Below, piece after piece: positions 12,766 through 23,887 of a stretch of DNA of 64,000 bases. The position numbers and the translations under genes were made by a program. Position 1 is the first letter of the stretch, and every line of letters begins with the position of its first letter. The notes below the pieces were generated by a model. That model saw nothing but the letters and a program-made list of their open reading frames with translations, did no database searches and was not told the DNA's origin. Origin of the DNA: Tolypeutes matacus (lineage: Eukaryota > Chordata > Mammalia > Cingulata > Chlamyphoridae); contig JAKSZT010017954.1 of NCBI GenBank assembly GCA_026826555.1, forward strand, positions 3,688,408 to 3,752,407, in the 5' to 3' direction.

Positions 12766-14392
12766 ACATACTTTATCTTTTAGAATTTGTTACAAAACAT
12801 CCTTGATGTGCTTACTATTTTAGTTTCCATTTATTATTATTATTATATATAGCAGAGGTGGAGTAAAGCAGACAAGTTAAAGCATCTGTCTTTTGATTTT
12901 GAGGCAGAGAGGTAGTTTTATAACATATTATATTTTAAAATAATTAAAATTATGATTAATAACAGTATACTTTTGTTTAATATTACACTGAAACATTATT
13001 AAATTTTCAGCAATTTTATACACCTTTAAAGTTTTTATATGAACTTTTTATTCATACAACTTTAATTGTCATAAAATTAGAAAATTTCCCTCAGTTGCCT
13101 AACAGTCTCAAACACTTCACTCAACCTACATCACATGAACTTAACCACTTTCAGTATTCCACCCCCTTCCAGGGAACAAACCAAACCATTTGTAACAGTT
13201 TGAAACAAAAAGCTTTTTTGAGAAAACAGGTTTAAACAACATGTTCCCCCCAAAAGCAACAAAACCTGTCTCTCCAAGGAAACGTCAAGACCAAAGCACA
13301 AGAAGCTACTTTGATAAAACACTTTCCCCCTCTTGTACACTGATCACCCAGGAGAAAAACTCTGTGCAAACTTCCACCAAAACAGACCAACAACTTGAGA
13401 AACCCCGAGAAAGAACAAAACTCCAAACCTGTTTTAATAACTTAGTCATTTTATCTTCTGATAAAATTACTTTCTTTTCTTTAATAATAAAAGCACATTC
13501 TATATACCTTCTTTACTTAAGTTACCACAATGATTTTAGAAACTGTTTTTAGACAAACTTCTGAAAACATACAATTAGCATCAACATTAAACAAACTTGT
13601 TAGAGTAATGATTTAGTTTGTTTATATCTATTTCTCTTATTTTAAATTAATACCCATATTTATTTATTAATATAAGCACTTATTTAATGTTGGCCATTTG
13701 AATAGAGCTCTTTTAATAATTTTTATTCATTAATTTAATATTACCATCCAGAGGTATCAAAATATACACTGACACTGAACAAACAGACAAACATAATACA
13801 AGTTACAACACATCAATAGAAACATATATCTTTGATTTCACTGCTTTTGAGAATTTTTCTGTAAACTGTATTGCTAAGTTTTCTTACTTTTTCAGTGGTT
13901 TCATTTTATTAGCTTCTATCATCCCACAGCCTTATCATTATGTAAGCAGTAGGAGGTTTATAAAGTTGTTACTGGAACTGAAGGGTTAACATCCACAGCT
14001 GGAGTTGAGGAGCAACAGAAATAAGACTACACAAAGACCATACATGAAGGGGAATTATTTTTCCCTTTTGATAAACCCTTTTTAAAGCTTTCTTCATTAA
14101 ATTCCAATGTTTCAGGTTTAAAATATCCCGCCCTTGCGGCTAAAACCAATAACAACATTTCTGTACAAGAGAAAAAAGTTCCTCAAAAGCCGAGGATTTA
14201 ATAGTTACACTGGTGCATTTTAATAAGGTTTTTAACACTCTAGAGAACTCTTCAAAGTTAGACTGCTGATTATCCATTACCCTGATGATTCCAAGGATGA
14301 AGCTTACCTTTTCTGTTTCCTTTTTCTTTTAAAACTGCTCTCAGGAGCTCCTTGGTCCACGCACTGACTGAAAGAAAAATTTCGTTTTCAGA
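12766..14392 (-). other. Gag/protease region without recognisable genes
   Basis: Between the RT fragment and the primer-binding site lie 1.6 kb of AT-rich sequence with no long frame on the minus strand and no matrix, capsid, zinc-knuckle or protease motif that I can see. Intact class II elements need about 2.5-3 kb here for gag and pro, so the region is deleted, replaced or badly decayed. A 103-residue plus-strand frame (13241-13552) is lysine- and threonine-rich and looks like chance. Confidence 0.6.
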
Positions 14393-14410
14393 GCCCCACG
14401 TTGGGCGCCA
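14393..14410 (-). promoter_or_regulatory. Primer-binding site for tRNA-Lys
   Basis: The minus strand reads TGGCGCCCAACGTGGGGC, an 18-nt complement to the 3' end (with CCA) of the lysine tRNA of the Lys1,2 type. It lies five bases inside the 5' LTR end. The plus-strand match to the tRNA extends two more bases (AG). This is the primer class used by many beta-retroviruses and ERVK elements. Confidence 0.93.
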
Positions 14411-14415
14411 TATGG

Positions 14416-14811
14416 TGGCGTTCAGGAACTGAGTCTGTGAAAATGGTGCCATGGATGAGAAAGAAAGAATAAGACAAAGAGAAGAAAAACTGGGATCAGG
14501 GGACTCTCCGTCCGAACTGGAGAGAAGAGCCCAGCCACCTCATAAAGTGTGGCTTTATTTGGCTTTAGAACAAAGAAAATACGTGTGAGCATGTGCAAGA
14601 GCAATAGATACTTGACAGTTACATTTTACTGAAATCAACAAGTCTTAAAGGCCAATGACTCAGCTCTTTTACATTTCTGCAATTCACAGGCTAGCTCAGG
14701 ATGTTTCCCCACCCAGCTCCTGTTAGCATGAAATTCCAGAACTTGTTTATTACATTCCAAGGTGATCTTCTTTTCTATCAGTAGTCATGGCCTTTAATTG
14801 AAACTCCATCA
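14416..14811 (-). repeat. 5' LTR of the provirus
   Basis: This 396-bp copy is nearly identical to 8951-9347, with the same TGATGGAG start and CGCCA end on the minus strand. AATAAA on the minus strand is at 14554-14559. The satellite resumes at 14812. The outer flanks share ACAGAG[T/C]GT (8942-8950 and 14812-14820). Confidence 0.92.
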
Positions 14812-15792
14812 ACAGAGCGTTCTGTAAAACCAGTGTTTTGAAGATGATTGTAAGTGAAAACACATGCATAGCAGCGAATGGAACACAAATCTTACTTAGA
14901 TTTGAGAAGTGAAGAAACTGCTGCATTGGCATAGCATTAGGTAAAACCAGTGTTTGAAGATGATTTTAAGTGAAAACATATGCATAGCAGCAAATAAAAT
15001 TCAAATCCTGTTTAGATTTGTAAACTGAAGAAACCACTGCATTGGCATAGCATTAGGAAAAGCAGTGTTTTGACAGTGTGAGTGAAAGCAAGTGCACAGC
15101 AGCCAAACAAACAAGTATCTTACTTAACTTTCAAAGCTGAAGTACCTCCTGTCTTCACAGAGTGTTAGGTAAAACCAGTGTTTGAAGATGATTTTAAGTG
15201 AAAACATATGCATAGCAGCAAATGAAACACAAATGTTACTTAGATTTGAAAAGTGGAGAAACTAGTTCATTGGCATAGCATTAGGTAAAAATCAGTGTTT
15301 TCACATTGATAGTGAATGAAAACAAGTGCGTAGCAGCCAAACAAACAAGTATCTTAATTACTTTTCAAATTTGAACTACCTCCTGCATTCACAGAGTGTT
15401 AGGTAAAACCAGTGTCTTGAAGTGGATTTTAAGTGAAAACACGTGCAAAGCAGTGAATGAAACAAGTTTCTCTATTGGTTTTCTAAACCAAAGAACTAAC
15501 TGCATTCACCCAGCATTAAGAAAAGGCAGTGTTTGAAATTGATTGTAAGTGAAAACACGTGCATAGCAGCAAAAGAAGGAAGACTCTTACTTAGATTTAC
15601 AAAGAGAAGAAACTGTACCATTGGCATAGAAAAAGCAGTGTTTTGACTTTGATTTTATGTGAAAACAAGGGCATAGCAGCCAAGGAAAGAAGTATCTTAT
15701 GTACTTTACAAAAGTGAAGAACATCTGCATTAGCATAGCAATAGGTAAAAGCAGATTTTTGACATTATGAACAAAAGCAAGTGCATAGCATC
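14812..15792. repeat. Satellite array, third segment
   Basis: Monomers of the same family continue between the provirus and the second solo LTR. The block near 15470-15790 is very close to 5750-6090 and 6900-7240, so this segment belongs to the same local ten-monomer amplification. Confidence 0.93.
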
Positions 15793-16294
15793 TGTATTAG
15801 TCAGCCAAAGGGGTGCTGATGTAAAATACCAAAAATGGGTTGGCCTTTATTAAAGGTATTTATTTGGGGTAGAAGTCCACAGAGACCAGGCCATAAAGCA
15901 TTAAGTTTCTTCTCTCACCACAGTCCATTGCCACGTGTTAGAGCAAGACAGCTGCTGGCGTTTGCCATGGTTCAGGCTTCTGGGGTTCCTCTCTTCCTGG
16001 GGCTGTGTTTCTCTCTGGGCTTAGCTCCTCTGGTTCCTTCACAAGGTCAGCTGCAGACGATCAGGTGAACAGCTTGCTTCTCTTCTCCTGGGGCCTTCTT
16101 TTCAACATCAAAACTGCTTCTCCAAAGACTGCTTCAACTTTCCTTTGCCTTGCCTTTTATATTCAATTCCCCACCGACCAAGGGGTGTGGCTCAATGCCC
16201 TAATCCTAACCTAAACATGCCCAGATTAACAGATCAGTTTACAAGCATGATTCAATTATATTTTTGGAATTCATAATTACATCAAACTGCCACA
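15793..16294 (-). mobile_element. Solo LTR inserted in the satellite, minus strand
   Basis: This 502-bp element reads TGTATTAGTCAGCC at its left end and ends CTGCCACA. It is the reverse complement of the family at 7603-8112: shared blocks include the CACGTGTTAGAGCAAGACAG region and the TTTATTC... signal region. Exact 5-bp repeats GCATC flank it (15788-15792 and 16295-16299). No internal sequence is present. Confidence 0.85.
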
Positions 16295-19200
16295 GCATCC
16301 AAAGAAACAAGTATCTAACATAACTTTCAAAGGTGAAGTACCTTCTGCATTTGCAGAGTGTTAGGTAAAACCAGTGCTTTGAAGATGAATGTAAGTGAAA
16401 ACACATGCATAGCAGCAAATGAAACACAAATCTTATTCAGATTTGAAAAGTGAAGGAAACACTGCATTTGGGTAGCATTATGTAAAAGCAGTGTTTTGAC
16501 ATTGTGAGTAAAAACAAGTGCATAGCAGCAAAAAACAAGCATCTTACTTAGAAATTCAAAGTTGAAGTATCTCTTGCATTCACAGAATGTTATATAAAAC
16601 CAGCGTTTGAAGATGATTGTAAGTGAAAACACATGCATAGCGGCAAATAAAACTCAAATCCTATTTAGATTTGTAAAGTGAGGACATCACTGCATTGGCA
16701 TAGCATTAGGTAAAAACAGTGTGTTGACACTACGAATCAAAGCAAGTGCATAGCAGCCAAACAAACAAGTATCTTACATTCCAAACTTGAAGTACCTCCT
16801 GCATTCACAGAGAGTTAGATGAAACCAGTGTCTTGAAATTGATTGTAACTGAAAACATGCGCAAAGCAGCCAATGGACAAGCTTCTTTATAGGTTCTCTA
16901 AATTGAAGTACAGACTCGATTCACTGAGCATTAGGGAAAAGCAGTGCTTTGAAGTTGATTGTACATGAAAACATGTGCAAAGCACACAATGAAACAAGTT
17001 CCTTTATTGGTTCTCTAAATTGAAGAACTGACTGCATTCACTGAGTATTAGGGAAAAGCAGGGTTTTGACATTGAGTGAAAACAAGTGCAGAGCAGCCAT
17101 TGAAACAAGGATCTTACTTATCTTTCAAAGTTGAAGTACCACCTCTATTCACAGAGTGTTAGATAAAACTAGTGTTTTGAAGGTAATTGCAAGTGAAAAC
17201 ATGTGCAAAGCAGCCAATGACACAAGTCTCTTTATTCTTTTTTTATACTGAAGAATTGACTGCATTCAGCGAGCATTAGGAAAAAGCAGTACTTTGAAGT
17301 TGATTGTAAGTGAAAACATGTGCTTAGCTGCAAAAGAAAATAGAATCTTAGTTAGATTTCAAAAGTGAAGAAATTGCAGCATTGGCATAGAAAAAGCAGT
17401 GTTTTGACATTGGTTGTAAGTGAAAAAAAGTGCACAGCAACAAGGAACGATGTATCTTATATACTTTACAAAAGTGAATTACCTCTGCATTGGCAGAGCA
17501 TAATGTAAAAGCAGGGTTTTGACATTGTGAGTGAAAGCAAGTGCATAGCAGACAGGGATACAAGTATCTTACTTACCTTTCAAAAAGGAATTACCTCCTG
17601 CATTCACACAGTATTTGGTTAAACCAGTGTTTTGAAGTGATTGTAAATGAAAACACATGCATAGCAGCAAATGAAACACAAGTCTTCCTTCGATTTAAAA
17701 AATGAAGAGACTACTGCTTTGGCAGAGCATTAGGTAAAAGTGGTGCTTTGACATTGGTGGTAAGTGAAAACAAGGGCACAGCAGGCAAGGAAACAAGTAT
17801 CTTTCTTTCTTTACAAACGTTAAGAACCTCCACGATTCACAGAGTTGTAGATTAAAACCAGGATTTTGAAGTTGATTATAACTGCAAGAAGTGCACAGTT
17901 GACAATGAAATGAGTATCCTGCTTAGTTTTGAAAACTGAAGAAAACACTGCATTGGCATAGCATTAGGTAAAAGCAGTGTTTTAATATTGATAGCAAGTG
18001 AAAGCAAGTGCATAGCAGCCAAACAAACAAGTATCACTCTTATCTTTCAAACATGATGTACCTCCTGCATTCAAAGAGAGCTAAGTGGAACAAGTGTCTT
18101 GAAGTTGATTGTAAGTGAAAACGCTTGCAAAGCAGCCAATGAAAAAGTTTCTTTATTGGTTCTCTAAACTGAAGTACCATTTGTATTCACCGAGTGGTAG
18201 GGAAAGGCAGTGCTTTGAAGTTGATTGTAAGTGAAAACGCGTGCATAGCAACAAAAGGAAGTAGAATCTTACTTAGATTTCAAAAGTGAAGAAACTGCAA
18301 CATTGGCATAGAAAAAGCAGTGTTTTGACATTGATTGTAAGTGAAAACTAGTGCAAAGCAGCCAAGGAAAGAAGTATCTTATTTACTTTACAAAAGTGAA
18401 GAACCTCTGCATTGGCAGAGCATTAGGTAAAGCAGGGTTTTGATATTGTGAATGAAATCAAGTGCATAGCAGCCAAGGAAACAAGGATCTTACTTGCCTT
18501 TCAAAACAAAGTACCTCCTGCATTCACAGAGTGTTAGGTAAAACCAGTGTTTTGAGGGTGATTGTAAGTGAAAACCCATGCATACCAGCAAGTGAAAAAT
18601 AAATCTACCTTAGATTTCTAAAGGGAAGAAACTACTCCTTTGGCATAGCATTAGGTAATAGTTGTTTTTTGACATTGATGGTAAGTGACAACAAGGACAT
18701 AACAGCCAAGGAAACAAGTATCTTTCTTAATTTACAAATGTGAAGCACCTCCACAATTCACAGAGCTGTAGGTTAAAACCAGGATTTTGAAGTTGATTAT
18801 AACTCCAAGAACTGCATAGATGCCAATGAAATGAGTATCCTTCTTACTTTTGAAACTGAAGAAACCATTGCATTGGCATAGCATTTGGTAAAAGCAGTGT
18901 TTTGACATTGATTGTGAGTGAAAACAAGTGCACAGGAGTCAAACAAACAAGAATCTTACTTACCTTTCAATCTTGAAGTACCTCTTGCATTTACAGAGAG
19001 TTAGGTGAAACCAGTTTCTTCAAGTTGATTGTAAGTGAAAAGACATGGAAAGCAGCCAATGAAACAATTTCTTTATTGGTTCTCTAAACTGAAAAACCGA
19101 CGGCATGCACTGAGCATTAGGGAAAAGCTGTGTTTTGGAGTTGATTTTAAGTGAAAACACGTGCATAGCATCAAAAGAAACTAGAATCTTACTTAGATTT

Positions 19201-20368
19201 CAAAAGGGAAAAACTGAAGAACTGGTATATAAAAAGCAGTGTTCTGACACTGGTTGTCTGTGAAAAAGAGCTCATAGCAGGCAAGGAAAAAATATCTGAT
19301 TTACTTTACAAAAGTGAAGAACCTCTGTATTCCAAAGCATTAGGTAAAAACAGGGTTTTGACATTGTGAGTGAAAGCAAGGGCATAGCAGCCAGGGAAAC
19401 AAGGATCTTACTTACGTTTCAAAGACAATGTACATACTGCATTCACAGAGGGTTAGGAAAAAACTGTTTTTTGAAGGTGATTGTAAGTGAAAACACATGC
19501 ATAGCAGCAAATAAAAAACAAATCTTACTTAGATTTCAAAAGTGAAGAAACTACTACATTGACAAAGGGTGAGGTAAAAGTGGTGTTTGATATTGGTTGT
19601 TAGTGAAAATGAGGGCATAGCAGCCAAGAAACAAGTATCTTTCTTTCTTTACAAATGTGAAGAACTTCGTGGATTCACAGAATTTTAGGTTAAAACCAGG
19701 ATTATGAAGGTGATTGAAACTCCAAGCAAGCACATAGCTGCCAATAAATTAAGTATCCTGCTTAGCTTTGAAAACTGAAAAAAACACTGCATTGACATAG
19801 CATTAGGTAAAAGCAGTGTTATGACATTGATTGTGAATGAAAGCAAGTGCATAGCAGCCAAACAAAAAAGAATCTTACTTACCTTTCTAACTTGTAGTAC
19901 CTCCAGCATTCTCAGAGAGTTAGGTGAAACCAGTGTCTTGAAGTTGATTGTGAGTGAAAACACGTGCAAAGCAGCCAATGAAACAAGTTTCTGAATTGGC
20001 TCACTAAAGAGAAAAACCGACTGCATTCACCGAGCATTAGGGAAAAGCAGTACTTTGAAGTTGATTGTAAGTGACAACACGTAGATAGCAACAAAAGAAA
20101 CTAGAATCTTACTTAGATTTCAAAATGAAGAAAATACTGCATTGGCATAGCGTTAGGTAAGAGCAGTGTTTTGAGATTGGTTGTAAGTGAAAACAAGGGC
20201 ATAGCAGCCAATGAAACAAGAATCTTTCTTGCTTTTCAAATGTGAAGAACTTCCTGCATTCACAGACCTTTAGGTTAAAACCAGGATTTTGGAGTTAATT
20301 GTAACTCCAAGCAAGTGCATAGCTGCCAAAGAAATGAGTATCTTGCTTAGTTTTGAAAGCAGAAGAAA
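16295..20368. repeat. Satellite array, fourth segment with clear higher-order repeat
   Basis: The array resumes and, from about 17200, shows the eight-monomer higher-order repeat best. The AACCAGGATTTTGAAG monomer lies at about 17860, 18780 and 19695 and the TTTCTTTATTGGTTC-type monomer at about 17227, 18145, 19066 and 19986, spacings of about 915-921 bp. One of the eight monomers is always short (about 108 bp), lacking bases between GGCATAG and AAAAGCAG. Around 16880-17240 the TTTATTGGTTC monomer type occurs three times close together, a local rearrangement. The array stops at an L1 5' end near 20369. Confidence 0.95.
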
Positions 20369-21520
20369 CCATGGGAGACTTCCAGGAAGATGGCAGATTA
20401 GTAAAACACGGGAATATCTTCTCCAGAAAAATAGCTAGAGGACAAGCTGAAAAAGATCTTCAGGGTTTAGGACAGCAGGTGAAGGCTGCACATCACCCAG
20501 AGGAGAGAGGGACAGAAGAGGGAAATTGTGACGACAGAACCATGAGTTGGAAGTAGCAGCTTCTGCTGCTGCCGGCACCCTCCCCCACACTCTTCAGAAT
20601 TCTCGGGCCTCTGGGCCTGCGACCACAGACAAAGGGGGCTCCAGGGATCTACCACTCCCAGAAAGGGGAGAGAGAGGGACACAGCCTTAGGCTGACTCAG
20701 GTTCTGACCCGCAAATTTGGGCTGTGGAGCCCCATGGACCCTTCCACACAGTGGTTTGCCCTAGGAGCCTAGGAAGGACAGGAGAAATCCGACCCTTGCA
20801 ACCGCCCTCTTTTCTAGCCTGGACTAATTGTTGAGGACTCCATGGGAGAGGGGAGAGAGAGCGTGGGGCTGACCCTGCTTTTGACTCCCAGGTTTGGTCT
20901 GCCCTGTCCAGAGAGCCCTTCCAGGCCGGGTGGGGCTGCGCCATTGTTTGCCTTGGAGCCTGCAAGAGGCTAAAGATATACAAACCTCCCAATCTCCTCC
21001 TCTACTAACAGGGACTGATTGTTGAGGATTCAGAAGGGAGTGGAAATATTTCCTAGCTGGGAAAAGGGGGGTGCTACGAGAGAAGTCTGGAGAACTGTCT
21101 CAGAAAGTTCGAATCACAGGGCTCTTAGCCCCCAGACAGGAAGCTCTATCACATTGATCTGGTCTGTGTCACAACAAATATGTTCTGACCAGGCATTGAA
21201 TTGAGAGCTGCCAACAAGCGCCACCTCCTGGCAGACCAAGGAAGTACACATAAAAAAATTAAAAAGTAAGAGAGGCTTTTCCTGGCCTCTATAGCCTCCC
21301 TGCCCAAGGCGCTAGGAAACGACTCTACAACCAATTACTGGGTCCAGTGCCCAGTTTTGAGCAACCAGCAGAACAGTCCTAACAATCAAGGTTGAGCCAA
21401 AAATCAAAGAGCTGTGGTAACTCACAGCCTCCTGCCACTAAAACCCCATAAAAGAGAAAGAGATAGAGCATCTAAGTAAAATACAAACTAACCAGATGCC
21501 TAAGCACCAGCAAAAAAATT
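20369..21520 (+). promoter_or_regulatory. L1 5' untranslated region / internal promoter region
   Basis: About 1.15 kb of relatively GC-rich sequence precedes ORF1 and contains two related blocks: GGCTGACTCAGGTTCTGACCC near 20690 and GGGCTGACCCTGCTTTTGACTCC near 20870, and GACTAATTGTTGAGGACTCC / GACTGATTGTTGAGGATTC near 20822 and 21012. The internal duplication of about 190 bp resembles the repeated units found in L1 promoters. Open frames in it are chance. Confidence 0.6.
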
Positions 21521-22021
21521 ATGAGCCATACTAAGAAAATAGAAGATATGGACCAAGAAAAGGAATACAGCAAAGTCCCAGAAGAGATGCAGAATTTGAG
21601 AGAACTAATCAGTGAGATGAGCACAAATTTCAAAAATCAAATTAATGAGATGAAAGAGAATATATTTAAAGAGATCAATGACATCAAGAAGTCATTGAAC
21701 GAACGCAAAGAAGAATTTGAAATCCTGAACAGAAAAGTAACGGAGTTCATGGGAATGAAAGACACAATAGGTGAAGTCAAAAATACATTTGAGGCATACA
21801 ACAGCAGACTCGAAATGATAGAAGAAAAAATAAGTGATACCGAAGACAGAGCAGCTAAAATTGAAGAGAGAAAAGAACAGAGAGAGAAAAGAATGGAAAA
21901 AATTGAGCAGGGGCTCAGAGAGTTGAATGACAACACAAAATGCAACAACATACGTGTCATGGGAGTTCCAGAAGGGGAAGAGAAAGGAAAAGGAACAGAA
22001 AGAGTATTTGAGGAAATATAG
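21521..22021 (+). pseudogene. L1 ORF1 (RNA-binding protein), truncated
   Basis: L1 ORF1p is a trimeric coiled-coil RNA chaperone that packages L1 RNA. The 166-residue frame begins MSHTKKIEDMD and continues as a long charged coiled coil (residues about 15-135, with repeated Glu/Lys/Ile heptads such as NEMKENIFKEINDIKKSL). It then enters the start of the RNA-recognition domain at NNIRVMGVPEGEEK (about residues 141-154). It stops shortly afterwards at FEEI. Intact mammalian ORF1p is about 340 residues, so most of the RNA-binding and carboxy-terminal domains are absent. A scrap of downstream ORF1-like sequence (22040-22130) remains before an abrupt switch to ORF2. Confidence 0.85.
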
Positions 22022-22134
22022 CTGAAAATCTCCCAACTCTCATGAAAGAAATGAACTTACATGTCCAAGAAGTACACCGTACCCCGATGAGAATAAATCC
22101 AAATAGACCTATGCCAAGACACATATTATTCATA

Positions 22135-23887
22135 ATGCCAGTGATGTTTTTGTACACTAGTACTGAACAATCTGAGGAGGAAATCAGGAGGAAAATTCCA
22201 TTTTCAATAGCAACAAAAAGACTCAAATACCTAGGAGTTAGTTTAACCAAGGAAGTAGAGGACCTATATGCAGAAAACTATAAAACAATGAATTGGAAGA
22301 ATAAATATCGTGAAGATGTCAATCTTGCCCAAACTGGTTTATAGATTCAATGCAATACCAATCAAAATCCCAACAGCTTACTTTACAGAATTAGAGAAGG
22401 CAATTATCAAATTCATCTGGAAGGGTAAGTGCACCCGAATAGCCAAAAGCATTCTAAAAAAGAAGAGCAATGTGGGAGGAATTTCGCTGCCTGACCTTGA
22501 AACATATTACAAAGCTACAGTGATCAAAACAGCATGGTAGGGAAGCGGCTGCGGCTCAATCAGTAGGGCTCCCGTTTACCATATGGGAGGCCTCGGGTTC
22601 GGTTCCCGGGGCCTCCTGGTGAAGGCAAGCCCGCCCACATGGCGTGGTTAGCTGACCCAGTGAGCACAAGCAGCAAGGGGGGGATAAATGAATAAATAAA
22701 TAAAATCTTAAAAAAAAAACAAAACAACATGGTACTGACATAAAGATAGACATATCGATCAGTGGAATAGAATTGAGAATCCAGAAATAAACCCTCACCT
22801 ATACAGCCAACTGGTTTTTGACAAACTACCAAGCCCATGCTAATGGGAAAAAACAGTCTCTTCAACAAATGGTGTTGGGAGAACTGGATATCTATAACCA
22901 AAAGAATGAAAGAGGACCCTTATCTCACCCTGTATACAAGAATCAACTCAAAATGGATCAAAGATCTAAATATAAAAGCCAGGACCATAAAACTACTGGA
23001 AGAAAATGTAGGGAAACATCTTCAAGACCTTGTAGTAGATGGTGGTTTCTTGGACCTCACACCCAAAGCACGTGCAACAAAAGAAAAATTAGATAAATGG
23101 GACCTCCTCAAAATTAAACACTTTTGCACCTCACAGGAATTTGTCAGAAGGGTGAAAAGGCAGCCAACTCAATGGGAAAAAATATTTGGAAATCACATAT
23201 CTGATAAGGGTTTAATATCCAGGATATATAAAGAGATGTTACAACTCAACAATAAAAAGACAAATGACCCAATTAAAAAAATGGGCCAAAGACTTAAATA
23301 GACATTTCTCCGAAGAAGAAATACAAATGGCAAAAAAACACATGAAGAAATGCTCAACATCACTCATGATTAGGGAAATGCAAATCAAAACTACAATGAG
23401 ATATCATTTCACACCTATCAGAATGGTCACTATTAAAAAGACAGAGAACTACAAGTGTGGGAGAGGATGTGGAGAGATAGGAACACTTCTTCACTGTTGG
23501 TGGGAATGCAGAATGGTACAGCCACTGTGGAGGACTGTTTGGCAGTTTCTAAAGAAGCTGAATATAGACTTGCCACATGACCCTGCAATACCACTACTGG
23601 GTATATACCCAGAAGAACTGAGAGCAGTGACATGAACAGACATCTGCACACCGATGTTCATAGCCACATTATTCACCATTGCCAAAAGTTGGAAACAACC
23701 CAGGTGTCCTTCACCAGATGAATGGATAAACAAACTGTGGTCTATTCACACGATGGAATATTATGCAGCTGTAAGAAGAAATGAAGTCATAAAGCATATG
23801 GCAACATGGATGAACCTGGAGGACATTATGTTGAGTGAAGCAAGCCAGACACAAAAAGACAAATACTGTATGAATGCATTACCATGA
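22135..23887 (+). pseudogene. L1 ORF2 carboxy-terminal part, disrupted
   Basis: ORF2p is the L1 endonuclease/reverse transcriptase. Only the part after the catalytic RT core is present: IPFSIATKRLKYLGVSLTKEV, then KFIWKGK, then the region with HFCTSQEF and [22 protein letters not shown], and the cysteine-rich end with [15 protein letters not shown] and the final YYAAVRRNEV segment. The pieces lie in several frames (22042-22344, 22310-22540, 22837-23301, 23264-23635, 23654-23887), so it is frameshifted, and a SINE interrupts it at 22540. The endonuclease and the FADD-type RT core are missing. The close relative at 26571-27223 shows the same carboxy-terminal sequence. Confidence 0.88.
22540..22719 (+). 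mobile_element. tRNA-derived SINE (xenarthran DAS type) inside the L1
   Basis: A 180-bp SINE starts GGGAAGCGGCTGCGGCTCAA (tRNA-like head with A-box region), contains a decayed B box in GGGTTCGGTTCCCGG, and ends with (AATA)n, AATCTT and an A run. It is flanked by 15-bp direct repeats, CAAAACAGCATGGTA at 22525-22539 and CAAAACAACATGGTA at 22720-22734 (one mismatch). It therefore jumped into an already inserted L1. This head and tail are typical of armadillo DAS-SINEs. Confidence 0.9.

Larger units (their letters stand above)
8951..14811 (-). mobile_element. Class II (beta-retrovirus-like) endogenous provirus, defective
   Basis: A 5.9-kb provirus lies on the minus strand, bounded by two near-identical LTRs (8951-9347 and 14416-14811). 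Read on the minus strand the order is 5' LTR, primer-binding site for tRNA-Lys, a region without a recognisable gag, a reverse-transcriptase core, an integrase, env remnants, polypurine tract and 3' LTR. The Lys primer site and the RT and integrase sequences place it with the class II/ERVK group. It is non-functional: gag-protease is missing or unrecognisable, there is too little room for RNase H, and pol and env are split by stops and frameshifts. The LTRs differ at about 11 positions plus one indel by eye (near 3%), implying insertion on a scale of several million years. It sits wholly inside the satellite. Confidence 0.92.

Noticed and set aside
9616..14400. Functional retroviral genes
   Set aside because: The frames are fragments separated by stops, frameshifts and deletions; no complete gag, pol or env is present.
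1..20368. CRISPR array
   Set aside because: Units are tandem and diverged with no unique spacers, and the window is clearly mammalian.
1..20368. Centromeric satellite with CENP-B boxes
   Set aside because: I saw no TTCG....A..CGGG motif in the monomers; a centromeric role is possible but not supported by sequence.
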